From assembly GCA_050947015.1 (NCBI GenBank), contig JBMNVT010000003.1, positions 1 to 64,000 of the forward strand: a stretch of 64,000 nucleotides of DNA, written 5' to 3'. A model generated the notes under the pieces. That model was not told where the DNA came from. It saw only the letters and a program-made list of their open reading frames with translations, and made no database searches. The DNA comes from CAKXIK01 sp050947015. Its GTDB lineage: Bacteria; Bacillota; Clostridia; Oscillospirales; Acutalibacteraceae. A program made the position numbers and the translations under genes. Positions 51,182 through 59,969 of this stretch are shown here, one piece after another. Numbering within the stretch: the first letter of the stretch is position 1; each line of letters opens with the position of its first letter.

Positions 51182-52711
51182 ATGCGGCGGACGGCTTCCG
51201 AAAAACTTTTCTGCGCCGTTACGGCGCTTTTTGCGTTCTGCTTTACCGTTTTGACGGCGATGCTGTTGCTTTGCAATGTGCAGCAGCGCTATGATATTGT
51301 GCCGCTGACTCTGATGACAGCAGCGGCGTTGGCGGGTGTTCCTGCTGTGTATTTCCTGTGCAAAAGGTGGGAGCGGGCGCTTGAACGGTATTACGTTCAG
51401 ATTCTGTGCGCGGTGTTGGCGTTTTTTGCCGCAGTGCAGATTACGGCCGGGCTTGCTCTGCGGTTTACCCCTGCGTGGGATCTGGACGCGATTTACGGCG
51501 GGGCGGTTCAGTGGGCGGAAACCGGGAGCTTCACAAAGTATGAAGAATATTATCAATACTTTCCCAACAATCTGGGAGGTATGACGCTGCTGTATCTCTT
51601 TTTTCGACCGGCATATCTGCTGGGCGCGACGGATTATTTTGCCGCAGCGGTGGTGCTCAACGCCGTTTTGCTGACAGGCAGCGCGCTGTTTGCGTCTCTG
51701 GCGGCCCGCGTCCATTTTGGAAACAGCGGCGCCGTGTTCATCCTGTTTTTATTTGCCGCGTGCCTGCCGTTTTATTTTATGGGAGCGGTATTTTACACAG
51801 ACGCCCTTTCCATGATTTTTCCGGTTTTGTTTTATTACCTTTATCTGCGCCTGACCCGTGCCGGGCGCCGGTGGAAAAGGCTTTGCCTCGCCGTCGGTAT
51901 GGGGCTGACGCTCGCCGCCGGTATGACGGTTAAGTTTACCGTCGTAATCATGGCGATTGCGGTTTTTGCCGATGCAGTACTTGTTCAGCAACGGTGGCGT
52001 GTGCTGTTTTTGCTTGTGGGAGCGGCGCTTTTGGCGGTGGTGGTGTACAAGCTGTTTTATCTTTGGCTTTACTCCTCACAGCTTGACCCTGCAAAAGCGG
52101 CGCAGATGAACACGCCGATCTCTCACTGGATTATGATGGGGCTGAAGGGGAACGGCGGCTATAACGGTGAGGATTATGTTTTTACCCGTTCTTTTTCCGA
52201 CCCGGCGGAGCGCAATGCCGCAATCTGGCAGGAAATTCGGAATCGGATCGCTGCGCTGAAGCTGGCGGGGCTGTTAGAGCTTTGGGCAGCCAAGGAATTG
52301 GTTTGCTTCGGGGACGGCACCTTTGCTCTTTCCTCTTTTTTGGACGATACACCGCTGACGCAGAATTTTTTGCGTCAGATTGTGATGGAGGACGGCGGGC
52401 TTTACCCTGTTTACCGTCATTTATGCGAGGCGGGTTTTCTTTCAGTTTTGCTGTTGGCGGTTGTTTCGGCTTACCGGGATATCCAAAAAAGAGAATCCGT
52501 AAGAATTTTAGCGCCGCGGCTGGCGGTGATGGGGCTTTTCCTGTTCTTTTTGATCTGGGAAACAAACGGCAGGCTGGTGCTGAATTTTCTGCCGGTTTTC
52601 TTTTTGGCGGCGGTTCCGGGCGCTCAGGCGGTGGCACAGGGGCTAAATGCGTGCGGAAACTTTTTTTGGCACAGGAAAAACAAAGCACAGAAAAAGCCGC
52701 CGGTACAATAA
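51182..52711 (+). CDS. GT-C type membrane glycosyltransferase
   Basis: This protein has 509 residues from the ATG at 51,182, preceded by AAAAGGAGGTACC. About 11 membrane helices; the first extracytoplasmic loop carries TPAWDLDAIYGGAVQWAETG, with the acidic motif typical of GT-C/GT39-like mannosyltransferases, followed by YYQYFPNNLGGMTLLYLF. It probably transfers a sugar from a polyprenyl-phosphate donor to a surface acceptor. The frame is open 29 codons further upstream, running through repeat copy 2, but without a ribosome-binding site. A single gene followed by a terminator. Confidence 0.82.
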   Translation: MRRTASEKLFCAVTALFAFCFTVLTAMLLLCNVQQRYDIVPLTLMTAAALAGVPAVYFLCKRWERALERYYVQILCAVLAFFAAVQITAGLALRFTPAWDLDAIYGGAVQWAETGSFTKYEEYYQYFPNNLGGMTLLYLFFRPAYLLGATDYFAAAVVLNAVLLTGSALFASLAARVHFGNSGAVFILFLFAACLPFYFMGAVFYTDALSMIFPVLFYYLYLRLTRAGRRWKRLCLAVGMGLTLAAGMTVKFTVVIMAIAVFADAVLVQQRWRVLFLLVGAALLAVVVYKLFYLWLYSSQLDPAKAAQMNTPISHWIMMGLKGNGGYNGEDYVFTRSFSDPAERNAAIWQEIRNRIAALKLAGLLELWAAKELVCFGDGTFALSSFLDDTPLTQNFLRQIVMEDGGLYPVYRHLCEAGFLSVLLLAVVSAYRDIQKRESVRILAPRLAVMGLFLFFLIWETNGRLVLNFLPVFFLAAVPGAQAVAQGLNACGNFFWHRKNKAQKKPPVQ

Positions 52712-52722
52712 AACAAAAGCGC

Positions 52723-52765
52723 CCCGAACCGAAAACAAAAACGGTTCGGGACACTTGATTTTTTA
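52723..52765 (+). terminator. Terminator after glycosyltransferase
   Basis: CCCGAACCG and CGGTTCGGG form a 9-base stem, followed by GATTTTTTATT. Confidence 0.8.
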
Positions 52766-52768
52766 TTG

Positions 52769-53737
52769 TCAGCCGGCGTTGGTCTGCCGTTCCAGCTTGC
52801 GCTGCTTTTTCAGGATGCGCTTTTCCCTGCGGCTCAGGCGAATGCCAGGATCCGGAACGACACAATCCGGCTTTTCCAAAAGGGATTCCGGGTGTTTGAA
52901 CAGCTTCATCAGCTCGCGGATGGTCACGGCGTAGTAGTAACCGTCCACAACGCGCTCGTCAACGGTAAAACGCAGGTTCAGCGTGCGGCCGTACTGTACC
53001 TTGCCCTCATCATTCACCTTCAGCCGGCGGCCTTTTTTGCCAAGGCAGCAGAAGAGCGTGCAGGTGCCGAAGTTGTAAAGATGGTGAAAAACAGAACCAA
53101 GCCCGGTGGAGCCCATGTCCGTGATGTACAGTGTCGCATGGAATGGACTGAATTCGTTGATTGCCTTTGGCATCAGGCCGACGGCGTCCAGCTTTTTCAT
53201 CAGGAAAACAACAAATTTTACAACGAACGACGGACAGAATGAGAAAAGCTTTGCAATGTTGTCGGTATCGTTCTGTGTGTCGGCTTCTTTGTTTACCAGA
53301 ATTGCGGTGTTTACCTTTTCATAAACATCCCACAAGGTGTCGCTGGGGAAGAATTCAACCTTGATGCAGGTTTCTTCCGCGTCAAGCTTCATTTCCTTTT
53401 TAATGTTGAACGCAAAGACAATTTTGTTGCGCGCGTAAATTTTGCGGCCGCAGATGAAGCGGTTAACGCAGGGATACTGTGAGATGATGCGGACAAAGGC
53501 CGCCATCATCACATGCAGTGTGCTCAGGTCTTTCATGGTGGTGGTGCGGCGCAGATTGCGGATAAACTGCTCCAATTCGTTGATATCAATGCTTTCGTCA
53601 AAAAAAACCTGCGAATCGCAGCGATTGTTCAGCACGTGCGGAATTACCGAAAAGAGGGCGTCGTTGCTGTGTACGCGCCACCCGTCGTAACGGTCGCCAA
53701 GCTGCCTTTTACGGGAGGAAACTTTTGTGTCGGACAT
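52769..53737 (-). CDS. Acyltransferase-fold (2-oxoacid dehydrogenase E2-like) protein without lipoyl domain
   Basis: This 322-residue protein aligns with the catalytic domain of E2/chloramphenicol-acetyltransferase-like enzymes: MMAAFVRIISQYPCVNRFI (about 77), SPFHATLYITDMGSTGLG (about 195) and LNLRFTVDERVVDGYYYAV (about 258). The usual catalytic His of D-H-R-x-x-D-G is Glu here (DERVVDG), and lipoyl and peripheral-subunit domains are missing. It is therefore probably not a classical acyltransferase. The C-terminus is very basic (RREKRILKKQRKLERQ). It has its own promoter. Confidence 0.75.
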   Translation of the reverse strand: MSDTKVSSRKRQLGDRYDGWRVHSNDALFSVIPHVLNNRCDSQVFFDESIDINELEQFIRNLRRTTTMKDLSTLHVMMAAFVRIISQYPCVNRFICGRKIYARNKIVFAFNIKKEMKLDAEETCIKVEFFPSDTLWDVYEKVNTAILVNKEADTQNDTDNIAKLFSFCPSFVVKFVVFLMKKLDAVGLMPKAINEFSPFHATLYITDMGSTGLGSVFHHLYNFGTCTLFCCLGKKGRRLKVNDEGKVQYGRTLNLRFTVDERVVDGYYYAVTIRELMKLFKHPESLLEKPDCVVPDPGIRLSRREKRILKKQRKLERQTNAG

Positions 53738-53814
53738 TTCCGGGTACCTGCCTTTCGTGAATCAAATTTCGCCCGGGGTTCCGGAACGAAAGAAAAAATG
53801 CTTCATTTTTTTTA

Positions 53815-53843
53815 AGTATAATACAAAATCGATTCGGATGCAA
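53815..53843 (-). promoter_or_regulatory. Promoter of the E2-like gene
   Basis: TTGCAT (53,843-53,838) and TATACT (53,820-53,815) on the minus strand, spacer 17 bases. Confidence 0.6.
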
Positions 53844-53964
53844 GAAAAATGACTGAAATGTTAATAAATTTGGAACATTGCATTTTTATGCTTGATTTCG
53901 GGGACAAAACCCATGATACTTAGAGAGAAATCAGGGTACGATATCAACGGAAAGGAACGATTGG

Positions 53965-54654
53965 ATGCGTTACGATACACTGCTTTTTGATGCGGACGAC
54001 ACACTGCTGGACTTTCACGCCGCAGAGAAGGCCGCGCTTTCCCGGTTATTTGCGGCGTATGGTCTGCAGCTGACAGATGCGCTTCATGCAGAATATTCGG
54101 CTTATAATCAGTCGCTGTGGCACCGGCTTGAGCGCGGGGAGCTGACCCGGGAACAGCTGTTGCAGACACGTTTTGCGGGATTTTTTGCGCAGATTGGAGC
54201 AAAGCTGGACGGCCCGCTGGCGGAAAAAGAATACCGGGGCTATCTGGCAGAAGGCGCGTCGCTGATCCCCGGCGCAAGAGAGGTCTGCACCGAACTGGCA
54301 AAAAAGCACTGTCTCTGCATCATTACGAACGGGATTTCCAATACGCAGCGGGCAAGGTTGAAGGCCGCCGGAATCGAACCGCTGTTCCGGCACGTTTTTA
54401 TTTCTCAGGATGTGGGTTATGCAAAACCGGATCCGCGCTTTTTTTCGGCAGTGTTTCGCGCGCTGCCGGGCGCAGAACCGGAAAGAACCCTGATTGTTGG
54501 CGATTCGCTTTCGTCGGATATTCTTGGCGGGATACGCGCCGGAGTGGATACCTGCTGGTTTTGCCCCAACGGTCTGCCGGAAAAACCTGAGATTGTGCCT
54601 ACCTGGCGAATCACGGATTTGACACAGCTTTTGACGATTGCGGATCAGAAATAA
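53965..54654 (+). CDS. yjjG: HAD family nucleotidase, YjjG type
   Basis: This 229-residue HAD-superfamily phosphatase has motif I FDADDTLLDFHAAE (about 8-21), motif II CIITNGISNTQRAR (about 118), motif III Lys in VGYAKPDPRFF and motif IV TLIVGDSLSSDILGG (about 175). The cap domain and NGISNTQ are those of YjjG-like 5'-nucleotidases, which remove non-canonical pyrimidine nucleotides. GGAAAGGAACG precedes the ATG. Monocistronic; no terminator was identified immediately downstream. Confidence 0.85.
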   Translation: MRYDTLLFDADDTLLDFHAAEKAALSRLFAAYGLQLTDALHAEYSAYNQSLWHRLERGELTREQLLQTRFAGFFAQIGAKLDGPLAEKEYRGYLAEGASLIPGAREVCTELAKKHCLCIITNGISNTQRARLKAAGIEPLFRHVFISQDVGYAKPDPRFFSAVFRALPGAEPERTLIVGDSLSSDILGGIRAGVDTCWFCPNGLPEKPEIVPTWRITDLTQLLTIADQK

Positions 54655-54748
54655 CGGATTGCGCCCTGCCGGGGAAGGAAAATGGATCCCAAATTCATAA
54701 AAAGTTCATAGCCGATTCACAACGGGTTATTTACGGCGATATATAGTC

Positions 54749-54761
54749 AATTATATTAATT
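54749..54761 (+). promoter_or_regulatory. Possible MarR operator
   Basis: AATTA-tat-TAATT palindrome in an A+T-rich patch about 70 bases upstream of the MarR gene, near possible -10 sequences. Autoregulatory binding is inference. Confidence 0.35.
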
Positions 54762-54831
54762 ATTTATTCTGTTTATTAAACTGCGGCGTTCGGCGCCGCT
54801 GGAAAAACCGGGGAAAGGGCGGATCGCGGCC

Positions 54832-55293
54832 ATGGAACGTCAATTGCCAAAGGATCGGTTGGCAGAAGCCTTGCGCAGGCTTTACGCAATCGGAGAGCTG
54901 GAGACGCTTTCACATTTCTGGCAGGGAGAACCGAAAATTCTGTATCATCTGTATTTCCGGCAGAATCAGGAGGTCAATCCCTCTGAACTCAGCGGGGCGC
55001 TTGGCGTAACCCGCGCGCGCATCACCTCAATCCTTTCCAGCTTGCGCGCCAAAGGAATGATTCATATGCATGTTTCCGAACGCGACCGCCGCAGAATGGT
55101 GGTGGAGCTTTCGGAGAAGGGGTATGAAAAGGTGGAACAGGAATGCGACCAGATCAGGGATCACATGCAGCGCCTGCGCAGCGGTTTGGGAGACGAAAAG
55201 GCAGAGCAGCTGCTCAGCCTGCTGGAGCAGTCCGTTACACTGCTGGAGGACGGGATTCGCAGCCGGGGGCTGGAGCCGGAAAAATGGCCGTGA
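54832..55293 (+). CDS. MarR family transcriptional regulator
   Basis: This 153-residue winged-helix protein has the DNA-recognition region NPSELSGALGVTRARITSIL (about 48-67) followed by the wing KGMIHMHVSERDRRRMVVEL, typical of MarR. The C-terminal helices form the dimer interface. The gene is 32 bases upstream of the HdeD-like membrane protein, which it probably regulates together with itself. Ligand unknown. Confidence 0.87.
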   Translation: MERQLPKDRLAEALRRLYAIGELETLSHFWQGEPKILYHLYFRQNQEVNPSELSGALGVTRARITSILSSLRAKGMIHMHVSERDRRRMVVELSEKGYEKVEQECDQIRDHMQRLRSGLGDEKAEQLLSLLEQSVTLLEDGIRSRGLEPEKWP

Positions 55294-55325
55294 TTTAGTG
55301 TAAATATGGAAGGAGGTTTCAATTA

Positions 55326-55961
55326 ATGTTTAAACAGTGGATTAAGGATATGAAAAAGCAGCTGACGCTTACAGCAATTTTTTCCATTTTGTTGGGGCTG
55401 GTACTCGCAATCTGGCCGGATGCCACCAAGATGGCCGTCAGTTACCTGATCGGCGCGGCGCTGGTGGTTTTCGGGGTCATTCAGGTTGTGCGTTATTTTG
55501 TTTACGAGGTTCGGCTTGACCTGTTTCGCTATGATTTTGTTTCCGGGCTGATTTTGCTTGGCGCCGGTGTGTTTTTGCTTATGAGGCCGGAAATCATCGT
55601 TGGATTTCTGCCCGTTCTACTCGGCATCGCTATTGTAATTGACGGGGCGGTTAAAATTCAGCAGAGCATGGATCTGCTGCGCGCCGGTTACCGGCGGTGG
55701 TGGCTTGTGCTGCTGTTGGCGGCGTTGGCGTTGGCAGCGGGGGTTGTGCTGCTGATCAATCCGTTTGAAGCAGCGTCCACGCTGGTGCTGATGATTGGGA
55801 TCGTGTTGATTTACAACGGCGTGACAGATCTTTGGACGATCTCACGTGTTTCCGGTCGGCTCAGACAGATGCGCGCCGAGGCCTCGGTTGCGGTTTCCGG
55901 TGTTGATGTGGACGAAAACGGTGTTCCGATTGATGACAGTGATGACAGAGGAAAACGGTAA
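55326..55961 (+). CDS. HdeD/DUF308-like membrane protein
   Basis: This 211-residue protein has six predicted membrane helices in three repeated pairs (FSILLGLVLAIWPDATKM; LILLGAGVFLLMRPEIIV; AALALAAGVVLLINPFEAA), which is the DUF308 pattern; each repeat ends with a Pro before the second helix. HdeD in Escherichia coli is linked to acid resistance. An acidic C-terminal tail is cytoplasmic. AAGGAGG precedes the ATG. It forms a two-gene unit with the MarR regulator, ended by a wobble-paired terminator. Confidence 0.82.
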   Translation: MFKQWIKDMKKQLTLTAIFSILLGLVLAIWPDATKMAVSYLIGAALVVFGVIQVVRYFVYEVRLDLFRYDFVSGLILLGAGVFLLMRPEIIVGFLPVLLGIAIVIDGAVKIQQSMDLLRAGYRRWWLVLLLAALALAAGVVLLINPFEAASTLVLMIGIVLIYNGVTDLWTISRVSGRLRQMRAEASVAVSGVDVDENGVPIDDSDDRGKR

Positions 55962-55968
55962 ATCATGC

Positions 55969-56007
55969 GGCTCTGCTTTGGATTTTAACCGAAGCAGGGT
56001 CGTTTTT
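55969..56007 (+). terminator. Terminator of the MarR-HdeD unit
   Basis: GGCTCTGCTTTGG pairs with CCGAAGCAGGGTC (three G-U pairs), followed by GTTTTTTG. Confidence 0.7.
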
Positions 56008-56146
56008 TGTGCGCTGACGGCAGGCGGACAAAGGCGCGGGCCGGCAAAAGCGGTGGAGCTTTGCCCGTCTGTTCAACGGCATGCTGATCGGGCAAGGCCA
56101 GACATCCCCGGCTTTTGTAAAAAAAGTGCGCGTAATGAGCCAAACA

Positions 56147-56206
56147 GGTAAAGTGCGCAAAGCGGCCGGTAAAGTTATTGTGCAACTCGGTAAAGAATTG
56201 GTAAAT
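56147..56206 (+). promoter_or_regulatory. Four helically phased GGTAAA repeats
   Basis: GGTAAAG starts at 56,147, 56,168 and 56,189, and GGTAAAT at 56,200: steps of 21, 21 and 11 bases, that is two, two and one helical turns. They end just before the -35 box of the phosphatase promoter. Direct repeats with 11-base phasing are typical of OmpR/PhoB-family response regulators. Confidence 0.6.
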
Positions 56207-56210
56207 CGTG

Positions 56211-56238
56211 TTGAATTCCCTGAATTTTGATTTATAAT
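56211..56238 (+). promoter_or_regulatory. Promoter of the surface phosphatase gene
   Basis: TTGAAT (56,211-56,216) and TATAAT (56,233-56,238), spacer 16 bases. Confidence 0.65.
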
Positions 56239-56286
56239 GCAAATGAACCAAGGAAAAGAAGAAAACAGAAAGAAGGAATTCAACAC

Positions 56287-58191
56287 ATGAACAGAGGGAA
56301 GAAGATCGTTTGTGCGGCTCTGGCTGCGGCAATGATCGCAAGCGGATGCCTTTCGGCTGCGGCGGCGACCGAAAAGTGGAACGACGCATCGGCAAACGCA
56401 GGTGTTTCGGCAGAATGGAGCGCCTGGAAAACGGAATGGGAAGCCGTGCAGAATGATTATGAGAAAATTGCACTGACAGTCGGCAAAACGGAAACCGAGC
56501 TTAACTTTGGCTGGTATTCCCACACGGCAGATAATGCGCCTGTTGTCAGGCTGTCGTCTGCAGAAAACATGACCGGCGCACAAACCTTTACAGGAACACA
56601 GTCCCCCGCCAAGGTGCAAAACGGTGTGCAGTATTACGCCAACAAGGTTACAGTGACCGGATTGAAGGAAAACAGCACATATTATTACACTTATGTGAGC
56701 AACGGGGTGGAAAGTTCTCCGGTAAAATACACGACGGGCAGCTTTTCCAACTTTTCTGTGCTTTATGTCGGCGACCCGCAGATCGGTGCGTGTTCCGGCC
56801 AGACTGCGAGCGATTCCACAGGAATGACTGGCCTTTATGCCGCCCGCAACGATAGTTTTAACTGGAACCAGACGCTGCAGATGGCACTGAGCAAGAACCC
56901 GGATGTCAGCTTTATGCTTTCCGCCGGTGACCAGATCAACAACACAGGCAACGGCGAAGCGCAGGAATACGAATACGCCGGATTCCTCAATCCGTCCGTT
57001 CTGCGCAGCCTGCCACTTTCCACCGCAATCGGCAATCATGATTCCAAATTCGCAAATTACTCCAATCATTTCAACAATCCAAACACCTTTACCGATGACC
57101 AGACACTTTACACGACGGGAAGAACGACTGCCGGAACGGATTATTATTACACCTACGGCGACGCGTTGTTTATTGTGATTGACACGAACAACGTCAACTG
57201 TGCCACGCACGAGGCCGTCATTAAAAAAGCCGTTGAGGAAAACAAGGATAAGAAATGGCGCATCGTCATGTTCCATCAGGATATCTACGGTTCCGGCTAC
57301 GATCATTCCGATTCCGACGGAATCGTGCTTCGCACACAGCTGACTCCGATTTTTGATACGTATGAAATTGATGTTGCATTGCAGGGGCACGACCACACTT
57401 ATTCCCGCACCTATCAGCTGACGGGCGACGGAGAAACACACCAGTCCTATACCAAATCCCCGGTAAGAGCAGGAGACTCCGCCGAAAAAAAGGCTGATTA
57501 TCTGCAGCAGAATGATTGTTACAACATTGTCAGTGACCAGCAGAGCGGGCAGATTATCGACCCGAAGGGCACTGTTTATATCGAAGCAAACTCCGCGACC
57601 GGCAGCAAGTTCTATAACCTGATTGCCCAGCAGCAGGACTATATTGCGGAACGCAGCCAGACCTGGACACCCTCCTATGCGGTCATCAGCATGACGAGCA
57701 ACAGCTTTACCATTACGACCTACGACGCGCTGACCGGCGAAATGCTGGCGGGTTCCACACCGTACACCATTGTAAAGTCTGCAGATAAAACGGCGCTGAA
57801 GGCTCTGATTGGCGAGGTGGAAGCGCTGCTGGAAAACGCAGCATCCTACACCGATGAAACGGTTGCCGCGCTGCGCGAGGCTTTGACGGCTGCCACTAAA
57901 GCCGTGGAACAGACGGATGCCTCCGATGAGGATGTCGGCACTGCATACGCTGTGCTTTCCAACGCAAAGGCGGCTCTGGCGCTGAAGGCGGACTCGCCCT
58001 CTTCGGAAGTTTCTTCCGATACCTCTTCCGTCGTTTCGGGCAACTCCTCCAAAGAGGATTCCGCCGGGGAGGAAACTCCGGCTACCGGCGGCTCCGATAG
58101 CATGGTGATTCTGTTTGCAGTGCTTGCTTTGCTCTGCGGAACGGCGATGGCGGCAATCCTCCGGGCGGAAAAAAAGAAAGTGCGCGAATAA
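56287..58191 (+). CDS. Exported purple-acid-type metallophosphatase with cell-wall sorting signal
   Basis: This protein has 634 residues from the ATG at 56,287 (AAGAAGGAATTC upstream). Signal peptide 1-27 (IVCAALAAAMIASGCLSAAA). Residues about 55-150 form the fibronectin-like N-terminal domain of purple acid phosphatases (YYANKVTVTGLKENSTYYYT). The calcineurin-type site follows: YVGDPQIGA, SAGDQINNTG, AIGNHDSKF, MFHQDIYGSG and QGHDHTYSR. A helical FIVAR-like segment (about 500-570), a Ser/Thr linker and the sorting motif ETPATGG with hydrophobic stretch and basic end anchor it to the wall. It probably releases phosphate outside the cell. Phased repeats in its promoter suggest regulation by a response regulator. 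Confidence 0.88.
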   Translation: MNRGKKIVCAALAAAMIASGCLSAAAATEKWNDASANAGVSAEWSAWKTEWEAVQNDYEKIALTVGKTETELNFGWYSHTADNAPVVRLSSAENMTGAQTFTGTQSPAKVQNGVQYYANKVTVTGLKENSTYYYTYVSNGVESSPVKYTTGSFSNFSVLYVGDPQIGACSGQTASDSTGMTGLYAARNDSFNWNQTLQMALSKNPDVSFMLSAGDQINNTGNGEAQEYEYAGFLNPSVLRSLPLSTAIGNHDSKFANYSNHFNNPNTFTDDQTLYTTGRTTAGTDYYYTYGDALFIVIDTNNVNCATHEAVIKKAVEENKDKKWRIVMFHQDIYGSGYDHSDSDGIVLRTQLTPIFDTYEIDVALQGHDHTYSRTYQLTGDGETHQSYTKSPVRAGDSAEKKADYLQQNDCYNIVSDQQSGQIIDPKGTVYIEANSATGSKFYNLIAQQQDYIAERSQTWTPSYAVISMTSNSFTITTYDALTGEMLAGSTPYTIVKSADKTALKALIGEVEALLENAASYTDETVAALREALTAATKAVEQTDASDEDVGTAYAVLSNAKAALALKADSPSSEVSSDTSSVVSGNSSKEDSAGEETPATGGSDSMVILFAVLALLCGTAMAAILRAEKKKVRE

Positions 58192-58256
58192 TCGGTTCGC
58201 GGCTAATCCGGCGGAGGTTCCGGCAAGAGCGGCTGAATGCGAAAGGACAAAACTCA

Positions 58257-59456
58257 ATGGAAAAAAGCCTGAAAAAACTTTCCGGGCGGTGCCTCTGGCT
58301 GCGCGCGGCGGCGTGTCTTGCGGCGGTGCTGTTTGCAGTGATTCTGACAATGGTTTCCCGGGTGGAAAAGACCGAACTCGTCAGTACCGCGGGGCGCACG
58401 TTTGAAAAAGCGGTCGTCGTCCGTATTCTGAAGGATAATCTGGCCGAGGACGGCAACCGGTATGGAAACCAGAAGGTTTTGCTGCGGATGAGCAGTGGAG
58501 CGCTTGCCGGACAGCAGGTGGAGGCCACCAGCCCGAACGGAACTCTGTTCGGCGCGGTATGCCGGGTGGGAATGCGCGTAGTTGTCATCAGCAGCGTCAG
58601 CGGTGAAAGCTCGGTGAATACGGTATTCAGTCAGGATCGCGAATGGGCGGTTTGGATTTTTGTCGCGGTGTTTCTGCTGGTTTTGTGTGTAATCGGCGGC
58701 AGGAACGGAATAAAGGCCGCGCTCGCGCTGGTGTTTACCGTCATCTGCGTGTTCTGTCTGCTGCTTCCGTTGATTTACCGCGGTGTTTCCCCATTTTTAG
58801 CAGCCGCACTGGTGGCGCTGGCGACAACGGTTGCCACCATGTTCCTGATCGGCGGGATTTCGGCCAAGTCAGTTTCGGCTGTGATCGGTAGCGTCAGCGG
58901 TGTTCTGATTGCGGGTGTTGCGGCGTGGATTTTTGGGATCTGCGCCGGACTGAACGGCTACAATGTCAGCGAGGTCGAAAGCCTGATTTTTGTTGGGCAG
59001 AGCACCAACGTCCGTGTGGGCGAGCTGCTTTTTGCCGGAATCATCATTTCTTCGCTTGGAGCCGTGATGGACGTCGCCATGTCGATTTCCTCCGCAATTG
59101 GTGAAATTCATGAAACAGATCCGTCGCTTTCCGCGCAACAGCTTTTTCGCTCCGGGATGGCGGTCGGGCGTGATATGATGGGAACGATGTCCAATACGCT
59201 GATTCTGGCGTTTGCAGGCGGCTCGTTGGCGGCGATTGTTCTCAACTATTCCTACGATTTGCCGTATCTGCAGCTGATCAATTCTTCCAATACGGGAATT
59301 GAACTAATGCAGGGAATTTCGGGTAGTCTGGGCGTTATCCTGACGGTTCCCGTTTCGGCCTTTGTTGCAGCGGAACTGACGGTACGACAAAAAAAGATAC
59401 GCGGCCTGCCATCCGGTGCAGAACGGGAGGAATCCCTGCCGGATGAGGAAAACTGA
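58257..59456 (+). CDS. YibE/F family membrane protein
   Basis: This 399-residue protein has a first helix (about 15-35), an extracytoplasmic domain of about 90 residues and then seven or eight membrane helices. The family-specific stretches are NGIKAALALVFTVICVFCLL, the conserved LGAVMDVAMSISSAIGEI (about 265) and GMAVGRDMMGTMSNTLILA (about 297). Function is not established; a transport role has been suggested for the family. It starts 65 bases after the phosphatase gene and may be co-transcribed with it. A terminator follows. Confidence 0.87.
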   Translation: MEKSLKKLSGRCLWLRAAACLAAVLFAVILTMVSRVEKTELVSTAGRTFEKAVVVRILKDNLAEDGNRYGNQKVLLRMSSGALAGQQVEATSPNGTLFGAVCRVGMRVVVISSVSGESSVNTVFSQDREWAVWIFVAVFLLVLCVIGGRNGIKAALALVFTVICVFCLLLPLIYRGVSPFLAAALVALATTVATMFLIGGISAKSVSAVIGSVSGVLIAGVAAWIFGICAGLNGYNVSEVESLIFVGQSTNVRVGELLFAGIIISSLGAVMDVAMSISSAIGEIHETDPSLSAQQLFRSGMAVGRDMMGTMSNTLILAFAGGSLAAIVLNYSYDLPYLQLINSSNTGIELMQGISGSLGVILTVPVSAFVAAELTVRQKKIRGLPSGAEREESLPDEEN

Positions 59457-59465
59457 ATCAAAAAC

Positions 59466-59505
59466 AAAAGAAATCGGGCGATCCTGCGATCACCCGATTT
59501 CTTTT
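59466..59505. terminator. Terminator after the YibE/F gene
   Basis: AAAAGAAATCGGG and CCCGATTTCTTTT flank a GC-rich loop with an internal GATC repeat; T-run on the right and A-run on the left. Confidence 0.85.
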
Positions 59506-59570
59506 GTGCCGGAAGGCCGTTTTGCCCGGCTGAAACGGGAAACACGTTTCTTTCCTGCTTGTGGAGGAGC

Positions 59571-59599
59571 TTGCGGGGAAACAAGTTTTGTGGCATAAT
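59571..59599 (+). promoter_or_regulatory. Promoter of the HD-domain gene
   Basis: TTGCGG (59,571-59,576) and CATAAT (59,594-59,599), spacer 17 bases. Confidence 0.5.
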
Positions 59600-59678
59600 G
59601 AAGTTCCAATAATAACGGCATGACAAGACGAAAGAGGCGTATCATTTCGCAGCCGGAAGGAAAGGAACGGTTATCACG

Positions 59679-59969
59679 ATGGAGCTTGAAAAAATCAAGC
59701 GGCTTGCAGCGGAGGAAATGGAAAACAGAAGCAGCCACGCGTGGAAGGAACGCATCAACAAATATTACCATGGCGAGCGGGTGGCAAAGCTGGCGCTGAC
59801 CCTGCGAAAGTTAGTGATACCAAACGATGCTTCCCGGGATCAGATTCTGACGGCGGCAGCGTGGTTTCACGACATCGACCGTTTCCCCGCGCATGACGGT
59901 TACACGGCGTGGGTGCGCCTGCTGCAGGACGGTCAAGCGGTTACCAGTTCGCAATCAGCAGCCCGGTGA
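59679..59969 (+). CDS. HD-domain phosphohydrolase, C-terminally truncated
   Basis: This 96-residue frame starts like an HD hydrolase: NKYYHGERVAKLALTLRK supplies the first His, and AAWFHDIDRFPAHDG the HD pair. A full domain needs a further 60-100 residues with a second His and Asp, but the frame leaves family-like sequence near GYTAWVRLLQDGQ and stops at 59,969, inside the 3' end of the opposite-strand ZIP gene. It is most likely a truncated, inactive gene. GGAAAGGAACGG precedes the ATG. Confidence 0.6.
   Translation: MELEKIKRLAAEEMENRSSHAWKERINKYYHGERVAKLALTLRKLVIPNDASRDQILTAAAWFHDIDRFPAHDGYTAWVRLLQDGQAVTSSQSAAR

Larger units (their letters stand above)
56008..56286 (+). other. Regulatory intergenic region of the phosphatase gene
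   Basis: With the preceding terminator this gap exceeds 300 bases. It contains no gene, but holds the phased GGTAAAG repeats and a strong promoter described separately. Confidence 0.6.

Noticed and set aside
55963..58350. A 795-codon open frame on the minus strand opposite the phosphatase gene
   Set aside because: It is antisense to a protein with a signal peptide, all metallophosphatase motifs and a sorting signal; its own translation has no recognisable domain and is a by-product of codon bias.
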